This document shows, in pieces, positions 8,427-16,242 of a stretch of 39,667 nt of DNA; the first letter of the stretch is position 1, and each line of letters opens with the position of its first letter. Below the pieces are notes generated by a model. The model searched no databases, was not told the origin of the DNA, and worked only from the letters and a program-made list of their open reading frames with translations. Made by a program: the position numbers and the translations under genes. Source of the DNA: Armatimonadetes bacterium CG06_land_8_20_14_3_00_66_21 (GTDB taxonomy: Bacteria; Armatimonadota; Abditibacteriia; CG2-30-66-41); contig PEVN01000518.1 of the NCBI GenBank assembly GCA_002779825.1, positions 1 through 39,667 on the forward strand. Direction: 5' to 3'.

Positions 8427-9952
8427 TCAGGGCGCCAGCACCGGCATGCCCATGGCGGGCCAGATGAGCCACACGAACAGCGCGAGGACAGCCATGAGCA
8501 GGAGACTGGCCGGGACGCCGGTCTTGAAGAAGTCGCCCGACGTGAACTGCTTGCTGCCATAGGCGATGGCGTTGGGGGCAGCCCCCCGAGAAGGAGGAAC
8601 GGCATGCCGGCCGTCGCCAGACAGGCGAATAGAATCACCTCAGGCGCGACACCCAAGTACTTGGCAATCACGAGTGCTACCGGCAGGCAGATCGCGATGG
8701 CGGTCACGTTCATGATGACGTTCGTCATCATCAACACGAAGAACGCAACTCCCATGACGAAGACTAACCAGTGACCTCCTTTGAGCAAGCCGAGCCAGTG
8801 CACAGCCAGCCAACTGGCGGCGCCGGTTTGCCAGAGGCAGAAGCCGATGCTCATCGCGCCGCCGAAGAGGAGGAGGATGTTCCACGGGATTGCCTCCAAG
8901 TCGTCCAGAGTGAGGGTGTTCAGGAGGAAGAACAGCACAGTGGCGACGAGGATGAGGGCGCTCTTGTCAAGGGGCTTCAATGCCGGCACGAAGGACCGGA
9001 GGCTCAAGAGGACAACGACAGCAGTCACCACAATCAGGGCGACCCACTCCTTCTGCGTCATCTGCCCAAGGCCTGCGTGGAGTGCTCGGGCCCGCTCGCG
9101 CAAGCCGGGAATCGTGCGGTGTTCCGGCCGGAAGAGCACCGTGCAGTGCAGCCAGAGCAGGAGCACCATCGCCCAACCCAAGGGGAACATGTAGTACGAC
9201 AGCTCGAAGAACGAGATCTCCCTGCCGACAATGTCCTTGAAGAAACCGATGGCAACCGCACCGCGGGCGGCGCCGAGCAGGGTGACGATGCTCCCCGCAC
9301 CGGCGACGAACGCCATGCCGATGAACAGCCCCTTGCCAAAGCGGGTGGGGCGACCGTCCTCCTCATACAGGGCATAGATGGCCATCAGCAGCGGGAACAC
9401 AGTGGCAGCCACGGCGGTATGCGCCATGATCAGCGTCAGCCCGGCGGTCATCACGAAGCACCCCAGGTAGATGGTGCTGGTGCGCTCACCGACCAGCATC
9501 AACATGCGGTACGCCATCCGCTGCGTCAGTCCGGTCCGAGTGAACACCATGCCGATCACCACGGAACCGAGGATGAACCAGACGGAAGGGTCCATGAAGT
9601 CGGTGAACGCTTCCTTCGCCGGCCGGATAAGGAACAACGCCTGGACCACGCCAATGGCGATGCCCGTAACGCCGATGGGGATCACCTCGAACACCCACCA
9701 AGTAGCCGCCAAGCAGAACAGCGCCAGCGCGGCTTTCCCCTCGCGCGTCAGTGCGAAATGCTTCCCACCAGGATCGATGGCGTCCTGGAAAGGGGGGGCG
9801 AAGTACACGGCGCAGAATAGGGAAATGCCCAGCAGGAGGAAGGCAAGTCGCCGCCAGTCGAGACGCCTAACCTTGCCCGCCAAATGGATTTCTTCCGACA
9901 TGGGAGGCAGGCCGGCCTGCCTCGCGCGTTGGTTCTTTCCTGACACGGCCAC
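8427..9952 (-). CDS. SLC13/DASS-family anion (sulfate/carboxylate) transporter, apparent frameshift
   Basis: A polytopic membrane transporter, about 508 residues if one frameshift is corrected. It shows many hydrophobic segments and the two DASS half-repeats around LIMAHTAVAATVFPLLMAI and MTNVIMNVTAIAICLPVAL. The GTG at 9952 follows AAAGGAC by 3-4 bases; an ATG at 9901 lacks a good site. At a run of six G on the coding strand (8582-8587) the frame slips: as written it reads GGLPPTPSP, but one extra G restores GGAAPNAIAYGSKQF, the expected second signature, and a last membrane segment ending at a TGA at 8427-8429. Unshifted, the frame runs on to 8345 into the next gene. This could be a sequencing error or a recent inactivation. 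The substrate is uncertain; sulfate is plausible from context. Confidence 0.75.
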
Positions 9953-9988
9953 CAGGTCCTTTCCGGCACAGCCTCACCGTGCCGCCGC

Positions 9989-10513
9989 TCAGAGCACGAG
10001 CTGCGCTACCTCGTGCAGGGCGTCAACCGACCGGACGACACCCGCCACTTTGCCCTCCTGCATTACGGGGATCAGGCAGAGGTCGTTCGCGACCATTTCG
10101 TAGATGACCTTCATCAGGTGGTCGTCGGAGCTCACGGTGGCTCCGATGGGGATCATCACATCGCTGATCGGCCGTTCCGCCTGCTCACGGAGGCCCTTGA
10201 TCACCCTCTCGGCCGGCAGCTCTGAGAGGTTCGGGTCTACCTTCACGTCGAAGAGCTTCGCGCGGTAGTCCAGCGACTTGCTGACCAGGAACCGCGGCTC
10301 CAGGCCGCGGAGGATGTCGCGCCGGCGCGCCGCACCCAGCAGCTCGTACGCTTCGTTGAACACCAGGACTACGCGCGGCAGCGACTTCCGGCCGTCGACC
10401 TCGATCTGGGAGTTCTCCATCTCCGCAATTGCCTGACGCAAGGTGAACCAGTACGGAATGTGCGGGTAGTCACTGAGGGGAATCATGAACTCCTCTGCCC
10501 GCTTGGTCTCCAT
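9989..10513 (-). CDS. Paired CBS domain protein (paralogue of the 5216-5773 gene)
   Basis: A 174-residue soluble protein with two CBS motifs: the first from EFMIPLSDYPHIPYWFTL to ELLGAARRRDILRGL, the second from ISDVMIPIGATVSSDDHLM to VAGVVRSVDALHEVAQ. Such pairs bind AMP, ADP or ATP. The ATG at 10511-10513 follows AAAGGAG. It is the first intact gene of the run that continues with the SLC13 transporter 36 bases downstream, the PEP-synthase-like protein, and its own paralogue. Its start lies inside the 3' end of the disrupted response regulator gene, so before the insertion the two were probably co-translated. Confidence 0.85.
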   Translation of the reverse strand: METKRAEEFMIPLSDYPHIPYWFTLRQAIAEMENSQIEVDGRKSLPRVVLVFNEAYELLGAARRRDILRGLEPRFLVSKSLDYRAKLFDVKVDPNLSELPAERVIKGLREQAERPISDVMIPIGATVSSDDHLMKVIYEMVANDLCLIPVMQEGKVAGVVRSVDALHEVAQLVL

Positions 10514-11234
10514 GGCTTGGCTCCTTTCTGCTCCCCGGGCCGTTCAGCGCGGCGGCGAGAGCTACCGGCGCAAGTCCCAAACGCTCGGACATGGCCTGCA
10601 GCTCGCCGCCGTGCCGCGCGCGCAGCCGGCGCACATACTCTCGGTCAAACTCGGTCCGAGCTTCGTCGTACGGCTCTCGCTCGAGGACGGCGCGCATCGC
10701 GGCGGCTTCGCGCTTGAGCGCTTGCCATCGCATCGCCCGGTCTACTGTGAAGAGGATCTGCTCCTTCTTGAAGGGCTTGGTGAGGTATACTCGCGAAGGT
10801 TAGGAATACACCGAAGCTATTGCACAAGTTCGACGCCTCTGCGTGCACAGCAGTGTGTTGGGTGCTCACCACACGCCCACGGGTGAAGTTCTGGGAACTT
10901 CCACTTCGGTGTATTCCTAACCTTCGCGAGTATAGTTGAAGACCCCCTGAGCAAGCGCCTCGACGGCGGTCTCCAGCGACCCAAAGGCGGTGATGATGAT
11001 GACCTCCTCCGCCCGCTTCTGGTCTCTGACGAGGCGCAAGAGGTCCATCCCGTCCACGCTAGGCATCTTCAGATCGGTGATGAGGAGGTCAAACTCGGAC
11101 TGTTCGAGCAGGCAGGGGACCTCCAGCGGGTTGTTCGTGGTGACGATCTCGGAGGGGGTCTTCTCCGAGATGATCCGCTGCAGAAGCGTCAGCATGTGGG
11201 CCTCGTCGTCCACGGCCAAAATGCGCCGTTTCAT
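10470..11234 (-). pseudogene. Response regulator (receiver plus Fis-type HTH) split by a MITE-like insertion
   Basis: The 5' part (11234 down to 10935) encodes a receiver domain: MKRRILAVDDEAHM, phospho-Asp in LLITDLKMPSVDG, ITAFGSLETAVEALAQGVFNY. It then runs into the element and stops after TREG. The rest resumes beyond the element: LTKPFKKEQILFTVDRAM, which supplies the missing conserved Lys, then a linker and a Fis-like helix-turn-helix (EFDREYVRRLRARHGGELQ to LGLAPVALAAAL). Removing 10788-10934 (element plus one TA copy) rejoins FNYLTKPF in frame and gives a 205-residue protein of the short RegA-like layout, without AAA+ domain. As it stands the product is a 105-residue receiver lacking the Lys and the DNA-binding domain, so it is very likely inactive. 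ATG overlaps the upstream TGA (ATGA). Confidence 0.85.
10788..10932. mobile_element. 145-bp MITE-like element with 29-bp perfect terminal inverted repeats
   Basis: The ends are perfect 29-bp inverted repeats: 10788-10816 starts TACTCGCGAAGGTTAGG and 10904-10932 is its reverse complement. The element is flanked by TA on both sides (10786-10787 and 10933-10934). Excising the element and one TA rebuilds an uninterrupted response-regulator reading frame, which proves insertion. TA duplication is the mark of the IS630-Tc1/mariner superfamily, so this is probably a non-autonomous IS630-type MITE. The 87-bp interior has no open frame of note but contains a further GAAGTTC/GAACTTC stem (10885-10901). 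No transposase of this family is in the window. Confidence 0.85.
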
Positions 11235-11237
11235 CTG

Positions 11238-11999
11238 TCAGTTTTCTCCGCTGCCTCTGCCTGTGTCAGGCGCGTGTTGCCGGATCGGGACGGGCACGAG
11301 CTGCACGGGACGTCGGTCACCGTGCCCTTCGGCTACGTGCCTTCCTGGTCCAATTCCTTCAACCGCCGCAGGATGTTCAACGGCGAGCTGGACTGAGCCA
11401 GCCTGAGAATGTCCTCCATCCGCTGCTCGCAGGGCTGCGCTGTACGCGAGCATGAGAATCGGCGCCAGGAAAGCCACCAGTGCATGCTCGGACAGAAAGG
11501 CGGCGGTCATCGCCAGCAGCGGGGCGAAAATGAACAGGAATCGTGGCAGGTTGGTGCTGGCGCCCAACAGTGCAATCCCGATGCGCCGGTAGAGACCCGT
11601 CTTGCAGATGGCAGCAGACATGGCCAGGACGCCGAAGACGAATACTACCGAGTCCTTGGCGAAGGAGGCAGCCACTTTGTCGGGCGGCATCACCGCGAAA
11701 AAGTACATGAGCACACCCACCAACACACCGACCATCACCCGCGCGCGCAAAGCCATCTGTGCCGGGCTCAACGCCACCTTCTTCTCGGTTCCGTCCGCTT
11801 GCTTGGCTTTCCGCTCAAGTCCCGCGTTTTTGCGGTAGCTTCCGACGATGGTTTGACCGGGCTCCATCTTGCGGTAATCTGCGTAGCCGACGATCAGATC
11901 GCCGGGGTTGTTGATTTCGTGGGCCACACCGGCTGCCAGCTCACCCACGGAGGCCAGCCGGGCTGTGAGACAGTCCTGCAGTCGCTTCAAGACGATCAC
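11238..11999 (-). pseudogene. Chimeric remnant: histidine kinase start joined to SLC13 transporter fragment
   Basis: The frame opens with GTG at 11997-11999, overlapping the stop of the upstream chimera (GTGA). It first encodes a kinase dimerisation segment, ARLASVGELAAGVAHEINNP, with the phospho-acceptor His. Near 11902-11906 it switches without a stop to the middle of a DASS anion transporter: a charged stretch, then membrane segments VMVGVLVGVLMYFFAVMPP, VVFVFGVLAMSAAICKTG, and FLFIFAPLLAMTAAF to SEHALVAFLAPILMLAYSA. Near 11435 transporter similarity ends. In another frame the next bases read QRMEDILRLAQSSSPLNI, an unidentified C-terminus that ends at GT* around 11340. Neither parent is complete, so I treat the whole as a remnant. 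The stop at 11238 lies 4 bases before the response regulator ATG. Confidence 0.7.
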
Positions 12000-13486
12000 T
12001 TCCGGGGCTTCCCTCCAAGTTCGTGGCTGTCCGCAACTTGCGCGTCGCGGGCCTCCCGGAGCACCCCCAGGAGCTTGCCGAAAGGACACGCCTTATCGAG
12101 ATAGGCGTAGGCACCGGTCCGGGCGCACTCGACCGCCGAGGTGAGGGATCCGTCGCCAGTGAACACCACGACTCTGAGCGTCGGGTGCTCCTGCCGCAGC
12201 CTCCCGAGGAGTGCCTCGCCGTCCATTCCGGGCATGTGGAGGTCGAGCAGTGCCAAGTCGGGTGGGTCCTCGCGAGCGGCCGCCAAGGCCGTCTCGCCGC
12301 TCCCGACGGCAACCACGCGGAACCCGTTGGCGGCGAGCCGTGCCGCCATCGATTCCCGGAACTCGCGGTCATCGTCCACCAGCAACAGCCTCGCGCCGGC
12401 GGCCGCCACGCCTGCCTCAGTGCCTCCCGCGGAGGGCTCGCCCTCCACCGTCGGCGCACAGACGGGCATCGAGACGATGAACGTTGTGCCGCTGGGCCCC
12501 CCGGGGTTGTCTTCAGCGGCCGCGCTGGTGAAGTCGATCTTCCCGCCGGACTTGGTGACGATGCCGTAGCACAGGGACAGACCGAGCCCGGTGCCCTCCC
12601 CTACCTTCTTGGTGGTGAAGAAGGGATCAAAGATCCGGGGCTTGAGCTTGTTCGGAATGCCGGGCCCGGTGTCCGCGACGCGCACGTGCACCCAGTCCGC
12701 CTTCGCTTCGGCGACTTGGTCGCCGCTGACATTCAGAAATGTCGTGTACTGGCCGGCGAAGCTGTAGAACGTGTCCTCGCCCAGCGCGCTCGACCGCAGC
12801 GAGAAGCGGTGAGCGCCGGTGCGCTCTGTCAGTTGGCGAACGCTCGTCTGGAGCGCCTCAACAATGTCGGCGGGCACCGGACTGGCGGCCACCAGCGCCC
12901 GAACCTCTTCGCTCACCCGCAGCAGGTCTTCGTGGGACCGCAAGGCGCCGACGTTGAGCCGTTCGCCAATCCGCTCCTGCAGCCCGGCGCCCTCCATGAA
13001 CCGCTTGTAGGCCCACGCGCTGACCGCGAACCCGTCGGGCACGGGCAGGCCCAGCGTGGACTTCATCTCCCCAAGCTGCGCGCTCTTGCTGCCCACGCTG
13101 CACGCCCGGTCTCGGTCCAACTCGTCGAAGGGCACCGTGTACCGGTCCGCTTCCACGGGCCGGTTCTCCGGCAACACCTCTTGGATCTCTCGGTCAAGAG
13201 TCGCCAACCGTCCTGTCAGCGACTCGTACCCCTCACCCCCCAGGGAAACCATCGCGGCAACGATATCACGCACACCAGCCCGAAGATCGCCCAGACTCGC
13301 GCGGACGTAGTTCAGGTCAAACAGGTACTCGCCCTGCGACTTCTTTTCCAGATCGGCGATGATCTTGAGGACGTGGTTGTTCCGGTCGAGGAGCGTGAGG
13401 AAGTGGGCGAACTTGGTGCGGATGTCGCCCAACCCTTCGTCCGGCTCGTCTCGTGGACCATGGAGGACCTCCCGTAGCCACTGCAT
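11996..13486 (-). pseudogene. Chimeric ORF: PEP-synthase-like N-terminus, histidine kinase ATPase domain, receiver
   Basis: A continuous 496-residue frame from the ATG at 13484-13486 (GGGGGAG 6 bases upstream). Residues 1 to about 260 match the N-terminal half of the PEP-synthase-like protein at 5808-8348 block by block: [53 protein letters not shown]. Near 12706 this stops abruptly at QVAEA and continues as a kinase HATPase domain ([35 protein letters not shown]), then a receiver ([10 protein letters not shown], phospho-Asp in [11 protein letters not shown], Lys in LDKACPF). The ATP-grasp domain is cut before its catalytic end and the kinase lacks its His domain, so neither activity is expected, although the receiver looks intact. 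A deletion between two ancestral genes best explains it; an assembly artefact is the rival. Confidence 0.7.
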
Positions 13487-13648
13487 ACCGGGCTCCCCCT
13501 CAGAGACCGGCCGAGCGGGTGCAACGCGGCGAAATCGCCCCGTCGCCCGCCGAGGTGGGGAAAGCGCGCCCACGACAGCCGCCCTCGAGCAGCCTGCTCG
13601 GCTTCGCGGCGCGCGGCGGTCCGTCGGTGAGGGTAGCCACTGTCGCTC

Positions 13649-14479
13649 TCAATGGCCGCCGCCTTTCTTGAACAGCGCTCCGGCCAACAGCCCGGCTCCC
13701 AGCGCCACCACAACGGTCAGGATCCCGTACCACAGCGCGTGTCGCTGCGCCATTCTCGTCAACTGGGCCACAGCGCCCACTTTGCGGAAGGACGCGGAGT
13801 CCTCCTTCATGCCCAACAGCCCAGCGGCTCCCAGCACGTACGTCCGGACCGAGTACTGTCCCTCCTGAGCACCGTCGGGAATGGGGAATGAGTGGAAGAA
13901 CATGTCACTTGCCTCGAGGTGGATGGCGTTGGTGCGAATGGCATACAGCCCGGACTTCTCCTTGAGCCGCCAGATTCCCTTGAAGAGCGTGTCCTCGTCG
14001 TCCTCGCTCGCCGCCCCCCGCAGTCGCTCCACCTTTGAGTGCCGCCGCAGACTGCCATAGCCGGCGCCGCCGTAGGGCGCCAAGCGGCGGAACAACTCTT
14101 CCGCCCGGCCGGCGTGTCTGCACGTCTCCATCCCGTTGCAGATGGGGCACGTCAGGTTCACCATGTACAGGTCGGGCAGCCCCTCGACCTCGAACTGCTT
14201 GACGCCGAACCAGAGCCCCATCACGCGCCCCTTGCGCAGGAGTTTGAGCGGCGGGTTGTGTCGGGACTGAAGCACGGCCACAAGGTCGGTCGTCTCCTGC
14301 GGCACGTGACCGAAGAGGAAGAGCTGATCGCCCTGGTAGCGCAGTCCCATCTCGATCCGGTCTCTGTCGAGACCCGTCTGGAGGGAGGCCGCGGCGGGTC
14401 CGCTCGCCGGAACGTTCGGCGCCCCTGCCAGCGAGTTGGAGACAGCGAAGACGGCCAACGCAAAACAGCGCGCAAACAT
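13649..14479 (-). CDS. TIGR02186-like membrane protein linked to the TauE exporter
   Basis: A 276-residue protein with an N-terminal signal-like segment (FARCFALAVFAVSNSLAG), a periplasmic domain starting with the family-typical RIEMGLRYQGDQLFLFGHVP, and one C-terminal membrane helix (LWYGILTVVVALGAGLLAGALF) before a short positively charged tail. TIGR02186 proteins are found next to TauE/SafE-type exporters and have no established function. The ATG at 14477-14479 overlaps the exporter's TGA, so the two are translationally coupled. Unusual here is a cysteine cluster, LTCPICNGMETCRHAGR (Cys spacing C-x2-C-x5-C), that could bind metal or form a disulfide. The longer frame upstream is an antisense shadow of the exporter gene. 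A role in sulfite or thiol export is inferred from context only. Confidence 0.75.
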   Translation of the reverse strand: MFARCFALAVFAVSNSLAGAPNVPASGPAAASLQTGLDRDRIEMGLRYQGDQLFLFGHVPQETTDLVAVLQSRHNPPLKLLRKGRVMGLWFGVKQFEVEGLPDLYMVNLTCPICNGMETCRHAGRAEELFRRLAPYGGAGYGSLRRHSKVERLRGAASEDDEDTLFKGIWRLKEKSGLYAIRTNAIHLEASDMFFHSFPIPDGAQEGQYSVRTYVLGAAGLLGMKEDSASFRKVGAVAQLTRMAQRHALWYGILTVVVALGAGLLAGALFKKGGGH

Positions 14480-16158
14480 CAGTGTCCTCCTCCCGCCTGC
14501 TTGGCCAGCGCAATCACGTTGTCGGGTGTGGCAACCAACCCGTGCAGCAGCATCACCATCACCGCGAGCACGATGACCGCCAGCAGCACCCGGATCTGCT
14601 CGCCGGGCAGGCGACGACCGATCCGCACGCCAACCTGCGCGCCCAACACAGAACCGGCAAACAACGTGATCGCCAGAAGCAGATCGACCGTGTGGTTGGC
14701 GACGCACTGCTGAACCGTCACATTCGCGCAGGTCAACGTGATCTGAAACAGGTCTGTGCCGATGGCTACGTGGGTCGGCATACCGATGAGGTAGATCATC
14801 GCCGGAATCATGATGAAGCCGCCGCCGACCCCTAGGAATGCCGCCAGCACGCCCACCGAGAAGCCGGCGCCGAACGGCAGGAGCGCCGAAGTCTTGATGC
14901 CCGAGCGCTCGAACCGCGACTGCAACGGCACGCGAGCGAAGAAGTCGTGCACCCGGCTCCGCTTCTGCTCCACCTGCTCCCCCCGCAGTTCCGCCTGCCT
15001 CCGGCCGCGCAGCGCCGCGAGGTCCTCCACCAGCATCAGCAGGCCCAACCCACCCAAGATGACCACGTACACAACCTTGAGGACGAAGTCGAAGTTCCCC
15101 AGCTCGCGCAGGTGCTTGACGACCTGGACCCCGGCTGTGCCGCCAACGATGCCGCCGACAAGGATGAGCACCCCCATTTTGGCGTCCACGTTCCCATGTC
15201 GGTAGTGGCCCAAGGCGCCCGAGGAGGCGCCAGCGGTGATCTGCGCCGAATCCGTCGCGGCGGCAACAGCGCCCGGAATGCCGATCATGATCAGCAAGGG
15301 CGTCAGCAGGAACCCGCCGCCGACCCCAAAAATGCCAGACAGAATCCCGACGATCCCGCCGAGCCCGGCAATGGTCAGTGGATTGAGCGCCCGGTTCGCC
15401 ACGGGGTAGAAAACACGCAGGCCGCTGAGCCAGCCGCGCACTCCGCCGAGGGCGCCGGCAGTGTGTACCTTGCGCTGCTTGAACCGGCTCGCGTCACCGT
15501 GGCATTTGCCGCACGTCTTCACCAAGTTGCTGCGGTGCACCGGCGACTTGGAGTCGCTGGCGGGGAGCACTCCATGGCTGCCATGACAACTGCTGCAGTT
15601 GGCCGCTTCGGTGCTTCCGTGCCGCTGCGCCAGCCCGTGGTAGCTCGGGAGGTAGGTCGCCACCACGTCCCCCGGGAGGTCCGCGCGCCCGCTGACGACC
15701 GGATCATCGTGGCAGTTGGCGCACGTGCGGACGACATTGCGCGGGGAGACAGAGGAGTCGCTGCTGTTCGGGGACCCAACCCCATGGCCGCCATGGCACG
15801 AACTGCACACCGGCGCCTCCTCGACGCCAGCCGCCACGGCCTTCGCGTGGATGCCAGAGGAGTAGTCCTTGAGCTCCTCCTCGTGGCAGCGACCGCACCG
15901 CTTCGCCTCTGTCGCCCGGCCGGGCGCAGCCGGGTGAGGGACCCGCTTCGCCTCCGGGTGACAGGCTTCGCACGAGCGAGTCCCATGAACACTGCGCGAC
16001 AGGACCTCGAGGTCGATCTGCGGGGGGCTGTCCTTCGCCCTCGGGTCCCGGTGGCACTTGAGGCACTCTTCCGCGTGGACGGGAATCAGGGCCAGAACGC
16101 TCAAGAAAAGCGCACCGAACAACACCGCGGTTCCTCGGGGGAATCGTGTCTGATCCAT
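14479..16158 (-). CDS. Seven-heme cytochrome c fused to a TauE/SafE sulfite exporter
   Basis: A 559-residue fusion. After a signal anchor (about 8-28) come seven CXXCH heme c sites, starting at Cys32, 63, 88, 118, 146, 188 and 216 (CLKCH, CEACH, CGRCH, CSSCH, CANCH, CSSCH, CGKCH), with extra histidines that could be distal ligands. From about residue 255 to the end is a complete TauE/SafE permease with both half-repeats, each bearing a GVGGGF motif (GIFGVGGGFLLTP and FLGVGGGFIMIP). TauE/SafE proteins export sulfite or organosulfonates; the cytochrome part should lie in the periplasm. The ATG at 16158 is preferred over GTG 16173, whose ribosome site would be too close. It follows qmoC by 84 bases, placing it at the end of the APS-reduction operon. 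The fusion may couple electron transfer to sulfite efflux, which is inference. Confidence 0.9.
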   Translation of the reverse strand: MDQTRFPRGTAVLFGALFLSVLALIPVHAEECLKCHRDPRAKDSPPQIDLEVLSRSVHGTRSCEACHPEAKRVPHPAAPGRATEAKRCGRCHEEELKDYSSGIHAKAVAAGVEEAPVCSSCHGGHGVGSPNSSDSSVSPRNVVRTCANCHDDPVVSGRADLPGDVVATYLPSYHGLAQRHGSTEAANCSSCHGSHGVLPASDSKSPVHRSNLVKTCGKCHGDASRFKQRKVHTAGALGGVRGWLSGLRVFYPVANRALNPLTIAGLGGIVGILSGIFGVGGGFLLTPLLIMIGIPGAVAAATDSAQITAGASSGALGHYRHGNVDAKMGVLILVGGIVGGTAGVQVVKHLRELGNFDFVLKVVYVVILGGLGLLMLVEDLAALRGRRQAELRGEQVEQKRSRVHDFFARVPLQSRFERSGIKTSALLPFGAGFSVGVLAAFLGVGGGFIMIPAMIYLIGMPTHVAIGTDLFQITLTCANVTVQQCVANHTVDLLLAITLFAGSVLGAQVGVRIGRRLPGEQIRVLLAVIVLAVMVMLLHGLVATPDNVIALAKQAGGGH

Positions 16159-16205
16159 CTGCAAACCCACCACCTCGCGGGGCGTTGGCGTTGGTTCTGC
16201 GGTCC

Positions 16206-16237
16206 GTGCAGTCGCCGGCCGGCGCCGGCGGCTGCAC
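16206..16237 (-). terminator. GC-rich stem-loop between qmoC and the cytochrome-TauE gene
   Basis: GTGCAG (16206-16211) pairs with CTGCAC (16232-16237), with an inner GCCGGC pairing (16214-16219 with 16224-16229). It sits 5 bases past the qmoC stop. There is no T-run, so it may attenuate or stabilise the qmo message rather than terminate it fully. Confidence 0.4.
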
Positions 16238-16242
16238 TGTGG

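Noticed and set aside
10817-10903. Small gene inside the MITE-like element
   Set aside because: Only 87 bases between the terminal repeats, no start with a ribosome site, and internal inverted repeats explain the structure better.
13487-13648. Possible N-terminal extension of the chimeric ORF or a small gene
   Set aside because: The ATG at 13486 has an excellent ribosome site; the upstream translation is low-complexity Arg/Pro/Ala without similarity.
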